A DNA stretch of 64,000 nt from Natronoflexus pectinivorans (GTDB taxonomy: Bacteria; Bacteroidota; Bacteroidia; Bacteroidales; Marinilabiliaceae), in assembly GCF_004345615.1 (NCBI RefSeq), contig NZ_SLWK01000003.1:62001-126000 (forward strand), read 5' to 3'. The position numbers and the translations under genes are program-made. Below are positions 8,798-19,021 of the stretch, one piece after another. The notes beneath the pieces were generated by a model. It made no database searches and was not told the DNA's origin. It saw only the letters and a list, made by a program, of their open reading frames with translations. Within the stretch, counting starts at the first letter, position 1, and each line of letters starts with the position of its first letter.

Positions 8798-10603
8798 TTA
8801 TAATTTTATGGCGTCAAATTTACATGCCGTAGAGCATAACCCACAGCCCACACAAAGATCTTCGTTGATAACTATTTCAACTTTTCCGTCCTTGCCTTTT
8901 TTACTCTCAATGGCCAAACACCCAATATGGATACATTTCCGACATTGCGTACAAAGTTCCTGATCAATATGATAAGGATCGCTTTTTGGTAGCTTAAATT
9001 TGGTAATACATGGTTTTTTAACAATAACTACTGAATTAGTCTTTGCATTTACCGCGTTGAGGATGGCATTTTCAAGGGTTTCAATTTCGTAGGCATCTAC
9101 GGTTACAATATCTTTTACACCAATGGCCTCGCATACTTTGGCAATTTCCAGTTTGTTCTCCGGCTTATAATTAAACCCAAACTCACTGGAAGCGATATGC
9201 TGACCGCCAGTCATTGCAAGACAGCTATTGTCAACAATAATCACCGTTGATTGACTGTCATTGAATATCAGATTCATCAACCCATTGATTCCTGTTGCCC
9301 AAAAACCACCATCACCAATCATGGCAACAAAATTTTCTTTGTGATCTGTTGCTACGTTGTAACCATGAGATAGTGCAATGCTTGATCCCATACACTTTTG
9401 TAGTGAATAGGCCTCCGTATGGGGAAAACAACCTATTAGTCCACAAGTTACATCAGCAGCAGCCTTGATTTTATGTTTTTTTAATATTTGTGTAATGAAG
9501 AGGTGAGAACATCCGGCACAACTAACAGGCAATCTAAAAGGAATGCCATCCATAATTGCTCTTTTGGGAGCATCGGGAACAAGTTTCTCCTCAATAACAT
9601 CAGGAGTGAAACGCGTCATTTCGGGAAATTTAGGAAATAACTCTTTCCCAATGACCGATACGCCCAAATCCTTGATGTTCTTCTCCAAAATATCATGACC
9701 ATCTTCTATTACATAGAGCTTGTCAACGTGTTTAGCCAATTTTCGGATTAACTTTTCCGGTAGCGGCATAACAAGACCCAGTTTTAAAATCGAAGCATCG
9801 GGTAAAACTTCTTTTGTGTAAAAATAAGGTGTACCCGCTGTAATTACGCCAATCTTTTTACCCCTCAACTCCAGATTGTTAATGTCGAAGTCATTGCAGT
9901 CATCAGCCAAACGTTTCATGTGAGCCGGAAAATCATTAAAACATTTGACCAATTTTGGATGCTCGGAGCCTTTTGCATTCATCATCATGGTGGTCATGAT
10001 AACTTTACTGAAACTTACGGGATATTTAACCCGGCATTTTGCTTCGTAAGTATAATCTTCATCAATGATAACGCGACTGGTTGTTTTGCATATAACTGAT
10101 GTAATTTTAAGTATGACAGGAGTTGTGTATTCTTCACTAATCGCGAATGCTTTAACCATAAGATCCTTAGCATCCTGACTGTCGCTTGGCTCCAATACAG
10201 GGATATTGAACATGTTCCCGTAATGACGAACATCGTTATAGTCGTCACCAGCGATACGACCAACATCATCGCCAACGACTATTACCAGGCCACCGTTGAT
10301 CTGACTACCGGCAGCACCACCCAGCGCATCAGCTGCCACGTGTAGGCCAACAGTTTTCATTATTGCCAAGCTGCGATAACCCGCAAATGAAGCACCTATG
10401 GCTACTTCTAAACCCACTTTCTCATTGGTTGACCATTCGCAATATATATCGGGATATCTTTGATGTGTATAATCCATTACCTCGGTGGACGGTGTTCCGG
10501 GGAATCCGGCAGCAACTTTTACACCTGCTTCAAAGGCACCTCTGGCAACTGCTTCATTACCATTCATCATAACCATTGTGGTAGACTTACTTTCTGTTAT
10601 CAT
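8798..10603 (-). CDS. iorA: Indolepyruvate:ferredoxin oxidoreductase, alpha subunit
   Basis: 601 residues. The N-terminal pyrimidine-binding domain starts GNEAVARGAFEAGV and contains AGFPGTPSTEV. The thiamine-diphosphate motif is GDGGFWATGINGL followed by the Asn of IVDNSCLAMTGG. Two C-terminal iron-sulfur motifs are present: CTQCRKCIHIGC (C-x2-C-x2-C-x4-C, the altered spacing known for IorA) and CVGCGLCSTAC (regular ferredoxin type). The product links amino-acid fermentation or synthesis to ferredoxin and implies an anaerobic or facultative lifestyle. It is the first gene of the iorA-iorB pair. Confidence 0.94.
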   Translation of the reverse strand: MITESKSTTMVMMNGNEAVARGAFEAGVKVAAGFPGTPSTEVMDYTHQRYPDIYCEWSTNEKVGLEVAIGASFAGYRSLAIMKTVGLHVAADALGGAAGSQINGGLVIVVGDDVGRIAGDDYNDVRHYGNMFNIPVLEPSDSQDAKDLMVKAFAISEEYTTPVILKITSVICKTTSRVIIDEDYTYEAKCRVKYPVSFSKVIMTTMMMNAKGSEHPKLVKCFNDFPAHMKRLADDCNDFDINNLELRGKKIGVITAGTPYFYTKEVLPDASILKLGLVMPLPEKLIRKLAKHVDKLYVIEDGHDILEKNIKDLGVSVIGKELFPKFPEMTRFTPDVIEEKLVPDAPKRAIMDGIPFRLPVSCAGCSHLFITQILKKHKIKAAADVTCGLIGCFPHTEAYSLQKCMGSSIALSHGYNVATDHKENFVAMIGDGGFWATGINGLMNLIFNDSQSTVIIVDNSCLAMTGGQHIASSEFGFNYKPENKLEIAKVCEAIGVKDIVTVDAYEIETLENAILNAVNAKTNSVVIVKKPCITKFKLPKSDPYHIDQELCTQCRKCIHIGCLAIESKKGKDGKVEIVINEDLCVGCGLCSTACKFDAIKL

Positions 10604-11163
10604 ACTGAAAAGAGCTTCCTATTATCGTTTAGTTTTTCTCTTGGTATTCTATGTAATAATTCTGAATCTATATTAGATATCTGATTCATGGGAATAGAAA
10701 TCACATCTAATAAACATCCATTATTTTGATATTTAAGTGCTTGGCTTAATAAAAACCAGCCATGCAACAAGCTATGGTTTACAAAATTTTGCGGAAAATA
10801 GATAAATTATATTTAGCATCCAAATATGAACTACAGGATAATTACCTTTTACCAGGGCAAAATCATAAATTTAATTGTAGTTCAAAGATGATGTAAATCA
10901 TGACATTTGTTATGATTTGCTGTTAATACATTTTTTTTTAGCAACGCTCTAAATTGTATCTTGTCTAAATAAATATAGCATAAGAAAATCCCACTTGCCA
11001 AGGCAAGTGGGATTTTCTTCGTCGCATGGAAAACCATTTATGATGGTTTTTTGAATTTACACCTATGATAATTTTATACATTACTTTCTATTTCCATCAT
11101 GTGCCTTAATCATCAAAGAAACTCGTCTCATTGCGTCTGTTATCGTCTTATTAAATATCTGCT
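10604..11163. other. Gene-free region between iorA and the tricorn-like gene
   Basis: 560 AT-rich bases. The right part holds the hairpin at 10982-11019 and a smaller one at 11031-11049 (AAACCAT...ATGGTTT). The left part must contain the iorA promoter; I saw no convincing -33/-7 pair. No credible reading frame. Confidence 0.5.
10982..11019. terminator. Strong hairpin terminator after the tricorn-like gene
   Basis: A perfect 18-base stem (10982-10999 with 11002-11019) closed by a two-base loop. The stem ends in AAGAAAA/TTTTCTT, so both strands give a U-rich tail. It lies 145 bases past the stop of the minus-strand tricorn-like gene. Confidence 0.8.
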
Positions 11164-14100
11164 CTAATTCTTAACCGGCGGAGAAGGAATGGTTGGTAGT
11201 TCCTCGCGCTCTTTAAGTTTTTTAAGTATTACCTCGATGGCTTTATTCAGTTGCTCATCCTCTCCGGAAAATTCTTTGTAAGGATCATTTTCCAGAAAGA
11301 TATCAGGTTCAACACCAACACCCTCTATCATCCAATTTCCTTCCATGGAGAGGGAAGTGAATTGAGGAATGCGCAAATCTGTCCCATCAATAAATGGCAA
11401 AGAGCCGGTGATTCCCACAATGCCTCCCCAGGTTGTGGTTCCAATAACCGTTCCCAGTCCAAGTGCCTTAAAGCCATGAGCAAACAGGTCACCATCCGAT
11501 GCTGAATATTTATCAACCAGCGCCACCATGGGACCGGCAAGTGTTTGTGCAGGAATGGTAGAAACCACATTAGAGTTTCTTCTCATGTTTACACGATACG
11601 GAACGCGGCTCAGTCTTTCCAAAATCATGGGTGAAACATTGCCGCCACCATTTCCACGGTCGTCAATAATCAATGCCTTCTTGTGTAGTTGCGGGTAAAA
11701 ATGTTTGACAAACTCATTTAATCCACCCGGTCCCATGTCCGGAATATGCAGATATCCCACCTGGCCATTGGTCGCCTCATGAACTTTTCTGATGTTGTTT
11801 TGTACCCATTCATAGTAATACAATCCGCTTTCGTCGGCAATTGGAGTAACAAGAACATGACGAACATTACTGGTTGAAGGCCTGTTGCTAATGGTTAACT
11901 CAACGGTTTTTCCCGCCGTGCCCTTCAATAGTTCATATATGTCGTTTACACTTTCGGTTGGAACACGGTTTACGGCTACGATGTATTCACCAACTGAGAC
12001 ATTCACACCGGGAGCATTCAGTGGTGATTGTAAATCACTGCTCCAGTTTGCACCTTCCAAAATGTGGTCAATTCTGAAATAGCCTGATTCATGTTGCGAA
12101 AACCTTGCGCCAAGAAGTCCCATCGGAATGCGATTAGCCTGTGGTTGGTCTCCGGGATTCACATAAGCATGTCCTGCGTTGAGTTCTCCAATCATTTCAC
12201 CAATGACATAGTTGAGGTCGGTTCTATGATTAACATAACGAACATGCGGAGAATACTGTTTGTAAATGGCATCCCAATCTACGCCGTGCATATTGTCCAC
12301 ATAAAAGAAGTCGCGCATTTGTCGCCATGCTTCATCAAAAATCTGTTGCCACTCTTCACGGTAGTTTACCACCGCCACCATACCCGACAAGTCAATGGTG
12401 TTTTCCATCTGTACCGTGGATGTTGGCAAATCAATAACTCTCCAGGTTTTATTGCGGCCAACCAGCATTTTGTTGTTATTGGCAGAAATGGTATATCGAT
12501 AATCTCCCAGAGATTGCTCTTTTTTCTCATTGAGGTCATACATCATCAAGCCATTTCCTTCACGTCCTCCCTGGAACATTCTGTTGTAATAAACCCGGTT
12601 GTTTACGCAACTGATGTTGAAATACCTGGCAGGCTCAATGGGAAGCTCAACAATTCGACTTCCAATTCCAGCAAAATCTATTCGTACATCTGTCTCTTTT
12701 TTCTCCTCATCATTTTTCTTCTTTTCTTCGGTCTTAACTACTGCATTTTGCGGAGCAAAAGGTGATGGGGTATCGCTGCTGAGTAAAACCATATAGATTT
12801 TCGCCATGTTGATGTATGCATGATTCCATTCGGTACTGCTGTATATGGGACTGAAACTTCGGTCGGATGCAAACAGCAGATATTTGCCATCGGCAGAGAA
12901 AACGGGACTATATGAGTGGTGCCATTTATCGGTAACCGGATCAATGTTGCCGGTTGACAGGTTAATGATTTTCACAATGCCCATTCTGTTGTCATTCCAA
13001 TGCGTATAGGTAAGCCATTTACTGTCCGGACTCCAGGAAAAGTCATTGATTGGCCCCAGATTATTTTCAGCCAATTCTCTTGTTCTTCCGTTGGAAACAT
13101 CCGTAACATAGAGCTTAAAACTTTGGTCATTCCAGGCAATCATGCGGCTGTCTGGACTCCAGGCGATGTTGAATTTGTAAACATCACCGCCGGTGGTAAG
13201 TTGTCGGGGAACATTTCCTCCGTAAACATCATTCACCCATATTTCGTATTCTCCACTTTTATCTGATAACCAGGCTATTTTACTACCATCGGGAGACCAA
13301 ATGCCATTGCGTTCGTGAACACCTGAGGTACGGGTTAAATTATAAGTGATGCCTTTATCAGCTGGTACAGAAAAAATTTCTCCTCGTGCCGAAAATAAGA
13401 CCCTTTCACCATTTGGTGAAAGGTCGGCTGAGAATATTCTCTCCGAAGCATCGACTCTTTCAACCCGCGAATGGTTTTTGTCGTTGTTTATCTTTACAGA
13501 TACTTTTGCATAATTTCGTGTGGTGACATCCATTTTATAAATGTACCCGCCATTTTCAAAAACAATGTGGTTTTGAAAGTGGGAGGGGAATTTGATGTCA
13601 AACTCATCAAAATGAGTTACTTTTTCTGTCTCCTTTGTTCGTGTATTATACACGAACAGGTTCATGGTACGGTCTCTGTCCGATAGGAAAAATATCTCTT
13701 CTCCAATCCACATTGGAATGATATCCTGTGCCGGATTGTCGGTAATGGCGTGTGTTTCCCTGGTTTCAAAATCATGAATCCAAATTTCATCGGCCATACC
13801 TCCCTGGTAGTATTTCCAGGTTCTGAACTCCCTGAATACCCTGTTGTATGCCATTTTTTTTCCATCGGGAGAGAAAGACAGAAATCCACCTTCGGGGACT
13901 TCCACGCGCGTAGAAAGACCTCCTTCGGGACTTACTTTAAACAGTTGTCCCTTAAAAGCATTAAAAGAGTGCCTTCTGGAACGGTATACAATCTGCCCAT
14001 CGGGTGTCCAATTTAGAACAATATTGTTTGGCCCCATGCGGTCGGCCAAATCATCACGCCCAAGCGTGGCCGTGTAGGTTAATCTTTGGGGAATGCCGCC

Positions 14101-14379
14101 TTCAGAGGGAATCAGGTAAACTTCGGTATTGCCATCATACTGTCCGGTGAAGGCAATTTGGTTTCCATCGGGTGAGAAACGCGGAAAAATCTCTAATCCT
14201 TCGTGTGAAGTGAGTTTTCGTGCTATTCCGCCTTCGTGCGGAACGGTGTATATGTCACCGGCATAGGTAAATACTATTTGATTTTGATTGATGGCCGGAA
14301 ATCTCAGGAGCCTGGCCTCTTCTGCAAGAATAATTGCAGCAAGCATCAAAAAAGTTGGTAATAAAAGGAATCTCTTCAT
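11164..14379 (-). CDS. Tricorn-like S41 protease, exported
   Basis: 1071 residues, close to the length of tricorn protease. A signal peptide (about residues 1-19) implies export, unlike the cytosolic archaeal enzyme. Residues about 20-600 form PD40/WD-like beta-propeller repeats (FSPDGNQIAF, WSPDGSKIAW, WSPDSRMIAW, FSADGKYLLF), then a C1 helical domain, a PDZ domain (about 750-850) and the S41 catalytic domain. Catalytic candidates equivalent to tricorn are His737 in GHAY, Ser961-Asp962 in YSASDGD and Glu1024 in GVEPD. It should degrade peptides released by other proteases in the periplasm. The gene stands alone, ending before a strong hairpin. Confidence 0.92.
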   Translation of the reverse strand: MKRFLLLPTFLMLAAIILAEEARLLRFPAINQNQIVFTYAGDIYTVPHEGGIARKLTSHEGLEIFPRFSPDGNQIAFTGQYDGNTEVYLIPSEGGIPQRLTYTATLGRDDLADRMGPNNIVLNWTPDGQIVYRSRRHSFNAFKGQLFKVSPEGGLSTRVEVPEGGFLSFSPDGKKMAYNRVFREFRTWKYYQGGMADEIWIHDFETRETHAITDNPAQDIIPMWIGEEIFFLSDRDRTMNLFVYNTRTKETEKVTHFDEFDIKFPSHFQNHIVFENGGYIYKMDVTTRNYAKVSVKINNDKNHSRVERVDASERIFSADLSPNGERVLFSARGEIFSVPADKGITYNLTRTSGVHERNGIWSPDGSKIAWLSDKSGEYEIWVNDVYGGNVPRQLTTGGDVYKFNIAWSPDSRMIAWNDQSFKLYVTDVSNGRTRELAENNLGPINDFSWSPDSKWLTYTHWNDNRMGIVKIINLSTGNIDPVTDKWHHSYSPVFSADGKYLLFASDRSFSPIYSSTEWNHAYINMAKIYMVLLSSDTPSPFAPQNAVVKTEEKKKNDEEKKETDVRIDFAGIGSRIVELPIEPARYFNISCVNNRVYYNRMFQGGREGNGLMMYDLNEKKEQSLGDYRYTISANNNKMLVGRNKTWRVIDLPTSTVQMENTIDLSGMVAVVNYREEWQQIFDEAWRQMRDFFYVDNMHGVDWDAIYKQYSPHVRYVNHRTDLNYVIGEMIGELNAGHAYVNPGDQPQANRIPMGLLGARFSQHESGYFRIDHILEGANWSSDLQSPLNAPGVNVSVGEYIVAVNRVPTESVNDIYELLKGTAGKTVELTISNRPSTSNVRHVLVTPIADESGLYYYEWVQNNIRKVHEATNGQVGYLHIPDMGPGGLNEFVKHFYPQLHKKALIIDDRGNGGGNVSPMILERLSRVPYRVNMRRNSNVVSTIPAQTLAGPMVALVDKYSASDGDLFAHGFKALGLGTVIGTTTWGGIVGITGSLPFIDGTDLRIPQFTSLSMEGNWMIEGVGVEPDIFLENDPYKEFSGEDEQLNKAIEVILKKLKEREELPTIPSPPVKN

Positions 14380-14852
14380 TGGTATATTATTGTTTTATGC
14401 GATTAATTTTTGGGTGATGATGTTTCTTAAGCCTTACCACTCTGTTATTACAACAAAATTAAACCCCACGGGTTTAATTTTATATGACAAATGACAGTGT
14501 TTTCGATGATTGTATCTTCCATGTGTTTTAAATCCATGGATATCTATCTTAATGTCTGATTAGTTACTATTTTAGGAATTTAATAGATGCGAAGACTATT
14601 AGATTATAGACAGATAGAATAGATGGATAAGATAATTAGAAACATTTGTTCCGATGGTTTGGGGCTATATTTTTCTTTATTAGACTATATATTTTATCCC
14701 GAAATGCGGGTTCAGAAGGAAATAAATTAAAGCATCGGAATTTTACTGCGTTCAAACTTTGCCGTGCTTAGCATCTAATATCTAATAATCTAAAGTCTAA
14801 CAATCTATTATAAAACCTTATGAATATTAATTCAGAAAACAGTTACAGAAGT
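14380..14852. other. Gene-free region with TAGATT-rich repeats
   Basis: 473 AT-rich bases. The stretch 14581-14640 is rich in TAGATT/AGATAG words and includes a 17-mer (14608-14624) whose reverse complement occurs at 28465-28481. A further repeat copy is at 14773-14808. CCCGAAATGCGGG at 14698-14710 is a small imperfect palindrome. No reading frame stands out. Confidence 0.5.
14773..14808. repeat. TCTAATATCTAATAATCTAA repeat, copy 1
   Basis: A 36-base AT-rich element that recurs nearly unchanged at 39447-39483. Both copies lie at the 3' side of minus-strand genes. Confidence 0.6.
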
Positions 14853-15356
14853 TTACTCTTCAGGAATATGCAACTCTTTGAGCACCGCATCAAACTCTTC
14901 AGGTTTTTGAGTTCCAAGCAACAGTTGCCTGCCTCCGCGAAATTCCAGTTGAACTCCCCAATATCCTTTAATATTATATGCTTTTGAGTGCTGCCCCAGT
15001 TTTAAACCCAATGCACTCATCTCTTTTATGGGGTGATACTCGCGAATAAAAGCACTGTGCACCTGTCCCAACGGGTATTTTTTCCGTTTCAAATGAAACG
15101 GAAAAAACTGGTATGAGATAAACCTTGAAGAGATTTCCACATCCAATTTAATAATGAGTAAAAAGATGGTAATGATGATGTGAAACGCAGAAAATATGAT
15201 GCAAAGCGAGTCAGATACGGGAGCTTGTCCGATGGGAGTGTTCAGAATAACCTGGTAAACAAGCGCGAAGTGAGCAGGAATACCTGTTAATATTAAAACG
15301 ACCCAAAGCCAAATCTGGTCAAATCTCTGAACTTCTTTAAATCTGATGGTTGACAT
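14853..15356 (-). CDS. Two-helix membrane protein of unknown function
   Basis: 167 residues. Two membrane helices are clear (about 14-35 and 50-70), followed by a soluble beta-rich C-terminal half that resembles a bacterial PH-like domain (ISSRFISYQFFPF, ALGLKLGQHS, GVQLEFRGGRQLLLGTQKPEEF). The N-terminal FKEVQRFDQIWLW recalls DUF6141-type proteins, which I cannot verify. Gene lies 89 bases downstream of the SLC12-like transporter on the same strand and may be cotranscribed. Function unknown. Confidence 0.7.
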   Translation of the reverse strand: MSTIRFKEVQRFDQIWLWVVLILTGIPAHFALVYQVILNTPIGQAPVSDSLCIIFSAFHIIITIFLLIIKLDVEISSRFISYQFFPFHLKRKKYPLGQVHSAFIREYHPIKEMSALGLKLGQHSKAYNIKGYWGVQLEFRGGRQLLLGTQKPEEFDAVLKELHIPEE

Positions 15357-15445
15357 AGAACAATTGTTTTACCTGGTAAACTTTTACGCGACAATTTTAA
15401 TTCGCGTATTAAAACTATACGTTTTACAGTTTCTCTCAACTTATG

Positions 15446-17683
15446 CTATTTTATCTCTTTAGATTTGGCTGCATTCACAAATAAAATATCCCCAATATCG
15501 TGAAAACTATTGAAAAAATGAACGCCTTCGTGCTTAATTTTTTCATCTCTGAATCCCATGATGGTTAACGCAGCATTGCGCGAACGGGTGCTGATGATTT
15601 CACTGATGGTTTGATTTCCGGTAGAGGCAATGATTTCAATATTGGTTAAAGTAATTGGTAAACGGCCACTGGCAATGCGCTCTTCGAGCTCCTGCTTGGT
15701 CTCTTCTGTGTGTCCCGGAGCACAAATGCTGAAGATTTTGATGTGCCCTTTTTGCCAATCGGGGTGTGCCATAATGATATAACCCAGTAAAATCATCAGG
15801 TTGGTGTTGGTCATGTCGGTAGGTCTAATCCAGACATGAATTCCATTCTGAAAACGAACCGAAGCTGTTGAACTGGCAAAAATACAGACATCAAAATTGC
15901 CGGCCTTTGTCAGTTTTATGTTTTCAAGAATCCGGTGAATCTCTTCCGGTTTGTTTTTATCGTATTCAAAAAGCACCATGTTATTTTCCATTCCCGAAAT
16001 GGATGGAGCTTGAATAACCTGTGCTATGGCTGATGTATAGGATGGTGAAATCATGGTGTCTATATACATTGCATTGTTCTCCTCAATTTGTAAATTGATG
16101 AGCTGCTTCATGATTTCCCGCGACTCGGCATAAGTCTGCTTACTGTAATATCCTTCAAGATAATGGAAGTATGTACCGAAACCATGCTTATAGCTTATCC
16201 ATTTCATTAAATCCAGCACTTTTTCACGTTCCAGCGAATGCGGAGAGATACAGACCACGGCCGGACGCCATTCGTCGGCATCGGTTTCCGACTGGTTCTT
16301 CTGCATGTAAACCTGAATTTTCCTGTTCAGCTGGAAAAGCGACCCTTTGAAAATATTTACCAATCCCTTCTGGTCTTTGTTGTAATGCTCAATTACAAGG
16401 TATAGAATAACAATGATAACATAGGCCATGATGGTATAGAAAGGGTTAATCATAAACATCACCCAAACTGAAAGTAAAAACCCGGCCAAAGAAAAATACC
16501 AACGTGAGCGAAAACGCGGACGATAGGATGGAGGTGCACCAAAATGATTGAGAAAAGATATGAGACATAGAGAACCATAGGTGATTAAAAAGAACATGGA
16601 GATGATTTCGGCAACTACATCCACATCACCTAAAGCAACAAAAAGAAAGGCGATGACAAAAGAGACAATGCCTGCGTTGAAAGGCTCCCTTGTTTTTCCT
16701 TTTCCTTTGGCCATTAGAAGGTTGAATCGTCTGAACGGGAAAATTTTATCATACGCCAAAGCCTGCAAAGTACGCGGTGCAACCATAACCGACCCCAATG
16801 CCGATGAAATGGTTGATGCTGCCAATCCAAGGGGAATGATAATGGCGCCACCAATGGCAATGTGCGACATGATGAGCTGATGCTCCATTAAATCGGCTTG
16901 CGATGCAGAAACAGACATTTTCCAGACGATGAAAAGGTAAACAAGCATCCCTGCTACAGTTCCGCCCAGTGTGCCTAAAGGAATAGATTTACCCGGGTTT
17001 TTGAGGTCACCGCTCAGTCCTACACCGGCTGTCATTCCTGTGAATGCCGGAAAACAGATGGCAAATATCACGAAAAAGTTATCACGGTTAAAAAAACCAA
17101 AATTATTACCCGGTTGCCGCAAGGCCTCTTCTGCTTCAATGGGTTTGCCTGCAAAAAACAGGATGAGAGCCAAAAACAGGATGCCAACCACTACGTAAAG
17201 AGCTTTCACGCCCAGATTAGCTCCTCTTTTGAGAATGATTAAAGCCAATAATCCCAATGCTGGAATACTGATGGCCTGTCGTGGCAGTTCATATTCAAAG
17301 GTAGCGTACCACCAATTAAAAAAGGGTTCAAATGCCTCGGTAAATGCAATGATGTAAAAAGCCACGCTGATGGCTTGGGAGAGAAACAATGCAATACCGA
17401 TGGTTGAACCAATCTTCAGACCAAATGAACGGGAAATGATGAAGTATTCGCCACCACCTTCTACGCGGGTGTTGGTTGATATTTCAGAAATAGCCAATGC
17501 TGTTGGCAATGTTATCATGTGGCCTAAAACCACAATTAGAATGGCACCCCAAAATCCAAGACTTCCGACTGCAAATCCAAATCGAAGAAACAGGATGGCA
17601 CCTAATATGGTAGAAATGGCTGTAAAAAAAACCGGCGCAGTTCCAAAACCTACACCATGAGTCGTTGCTTTTGCGTTGGCCAT
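15446..17683 (-). CDS. SLC12-like cation-chloride cotransporter (APC superfamily)
   Basis: 745 residues. The N-terminal 470 residues contain about 12 membrane helices and the APC-superfamily start GTAPVFFTAISTILGAILFLRFG, with EGGGEYFIISRSFG near residue 75 and FAICFPAFTGMTAGVGLSGDL near 212. The long soluble C-terminal region (about 480-745) matches the layout of eukaryotic-type Na-K-Cl cotransporters rather than amino-acid permeases, with tandem UspA-like halves (ICSPH..., ICAPGHTEE). Expected role is coupled transport of Na, K and/or Cl across the inner membrane, perhaps in osmotic balance. An amino-acid substrate is the alternative. Confidence 0.82.
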   Translation of the reverse strand: MANAKATTHGVGFGTAPVFFTAISTILGAILFLRFGFAVGSLGFWGAILIVVLGHMITLPTALAISEISTNTRVEGGGEYFIISRSFGLKIGSTIGIALFLSQAISVAFYIIAFTEAFEPFFNWWYATFEYELPRQAISIPALGLLALIILKRGANLGVKALYVVVGILFLALILFFAGKPIEAEEALRQPGNNFGFFNRDNFFVIFAICFPAFTGMTAGVGLSGDLKNPGKSIPLGTLGGTVAGMLVYLFIVWKMSVSASQADLMEHQLIMSHIAIGGAIIIPLGLAASTISSALGSVMVAPRTLQALAYDKIFPFRRFNLLMAKGKGKTREPFNAGIVSFVIAFLFVALGDVDVVAEIISMFFLITYGSLCLISFLNHFGAPPSYRPRFRSRWYFSLAGFLLSVWVMFMINPFYTIMAYVIIVILYLVIEHYNKDQKGLVNIFKGSLFQLNRKIQVYMQKNQSETDADEWRPAVVCISPHSLEREKVLDLMKWISYKHGFGTYFHYLEGYYSKQTYAESREIMKQLINLQIEENNAMYIDTMISPSYTSAIAQVIQAPSISGMENNMVLFEYDKNKPEEIHRILENIKLTKAGNFDVCIFASSTASVRFQNGIHVWIRPTDMTNTNLMILLGYIIMAHPDWQKGHIKIFSICAPGHTEETKQELEERIASGRLPITLTNIEIIASTGNQTISEIISTRSRNAALTIMGFRDEKIKHEGVHFFNSFHDIGDILFVNAAKSKEIK

Positions 17684-17760
17684 GTATTTATTTTGAATGA
17701 TGGTTTACGCTAAAATAGGAATTTTTTGAAAATATATATAGTATGATAGCTTTATCTTTA

Positions 17761-18537
17761 CTACTTTTCATTTCTCTTAGCCTTATCCCAGATTTCATCC
17801 ATTTCGGCAAGCGACATCTCCTTCAAATTCCGCCCTTTTTGTATGGTCTCTTTTTCGAGATAGTTAAAGCGGGAAATAAACTTGCGATTGGTGCGTTCCA
17901 GCGCATTTTCGGGGTTTATGCCGTATAAACGTGCGGTGTTTATGAGTGAGAAAAAAAGGTCGCCAAATTCATCTTCAATTCCATCCTGACTGCCTTTTTC
18001 AACCTCTGTTTTCAGTTCATTGAACTCCTCCTGAAGTTTATCCCACACCTGAGAACGTTCCTCCCAGTCGAATCCCACACCACGCGCTTTGTCCTGAATC
18101 CGGTTGGCTTTAATCATTGCCGGAAGTGAATCCGGAACTCCCGAGAGAACCGATTTGTTGCCGTTTTTTTCTTTCAACTTGAGTTGCTCCCAGTTTTCTT
18201 CCACCTCTTTGGCATTCTCAACTTTGGTATTACTAAAAATATGCGGATGTCGATAAATAAGCTTTTCAATCAGGTTTTGCATAACGGTTTCGATGTTAAA
18301 CGCACCCTTCTCTTCACCAATTTTGGCATAAAAAACTATGTGTAAAAGCAAATCGCCCAACTCCTTACCAATGGCTTCATCGCTGCCTTCCAAAATGGCA
18401 TCGGCCAGCTCGTAGGTTTCTTCTATGGTCAGTGTACGCAAAGTTTCGTTGGTCTGCACACTGTCCCACGGACATTTTTCTCTGAGAATATCCATAATAT
18501 CCAGCAAACGCTGAAAGGTCTCTTTTTTAGACTGCAT
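17761..18537 (-). CDS. mazG: Nucleoside triphosphate pyrophosphohydrolase MazG
   Basis: 258 residues, the usual two-domain length. Residues 22-25 are CPWD; the metal-binding helices show EETYE (39-43) and KELGD (58-62), the EExxE-x(15)-ExxD pattern of all-alpha NTP pyrophosphatases. A second, similar domain follows (DEFGDLFFSLIN near 190). It hydrolyses (d)NTPs to monophosphates and pyrophosphate in the cytoplasm, cleaning aberrant nucleotides and lowering ppGpp in stress. Its start overlaps the 3' end of the C_GCAxxG_C_C gene by 11 bases, so the two are translationally coupled. Confidence 0.93.
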   Translation of the reverse strand: MQSKKETFQRLLDIMDILREKCPWDSVQTNETLRTLTIEETYELADAILEGSDEAIGKELGDLLLHIVFYAKIGEEKGAFNIETVMQNLIEKLIYRHPHIFSNTKVENAKEVEENWEQLKLKEKNGNKSVLSGVPDSLPAMIKANRIQDKARGVGFDWEERSQVWDKLQEEFNELKTEVEKGSQDGIEDEFGDLFFSLINTARLYGINPENALERTNRKFISRFNYLEKETIQKGRNLKEMSLAEMDEIWDKAKRNEK

Positions 18538-19021
18538 TATCGTTTTTAATTAAATTTTCAACGTAGTCGGCAGCATACCGCACATACTTGTAACATAGTT
18601 GTTGTTTCAACTTCCCTGATTTAAACAACGCCGAACCTTCCGGCGTGGTTAAATCACAATTATCCAGCAACTCAAGACAGTTAACATGGCCAAACTCCTT
18701 CTCAAAATGAGAAATAAACTCATGCACCAATTGATAGTTCCGGTTTTTAATTTCCATAGAAGATGTCAAAATTTCAACATCTAATTCTGCGGAATCATTA
18801 TACGGAGAATTAAGAACTCCAATGGCCATTACGGCACCCGTAATGGCACCGCAAACTTTCTGTTTGCGGCCCATTCCGCCTCCAAAACCACTTGAAGCGG
18901 CCAATATCAAAGGTAAGTCAAAATTCTTATCCCTAACGGAACCGAAAAGGACAGATTCAGCGCAGTTGAACCCCTCTTCAAATTTTCTCTGTGCGAAGTT
19001 GGCATTATTCATAATATCCAA
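18527..19021 (-). CDS. C_GCAxxG_C_C family protein
   Basis: 164 residues with the conserved cysteine pattern of the C_GCAxxG_C_C family: FNCAESVL near residue 18, GFGGGMGRKQKVCGAITGAVMAIG at about 42-65, and further cysteines in NCLELLDNCDL and KQQLCYKYV. Family members are thought to be redox or metal-binding proteins; the function is not known. The ATG at 19021 gives MDIMNNANF; the second ATG three codons later is equally possible. It is upstream of and overlaps mazG. Confidence 0.82.
   Translation of the reverse strand: MDIMNNANFAQRKFEEGFNCAESVLFGSVRDKNFDLPLILAASSGFGGGMGRKQKVCGAITGAVMAIGVLNSPYNDSAELDVEILTSSMEIKNRNYQLVHEFISHFEKEFGHVNCLELLDNCDLTTPEGSALFKSGKLKQQLCYKYVRYAADYVENLIKNDNAV

Noticed and set aside
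8880-8960. Irregular cysteine spacing in the first iron-sulfur motif of IorA
   Set aside because: The C-x2-C-x2-C-x4-C spacing is the known form in this enzyme, not damage.
12091-12765. Open frame of 224 codons on the plus strand inside the tricorn-like gene
   Set aside because: It is antisense to a well-supported protease with intact motifs, has no recognisable domain and shows shadow-frame composition.
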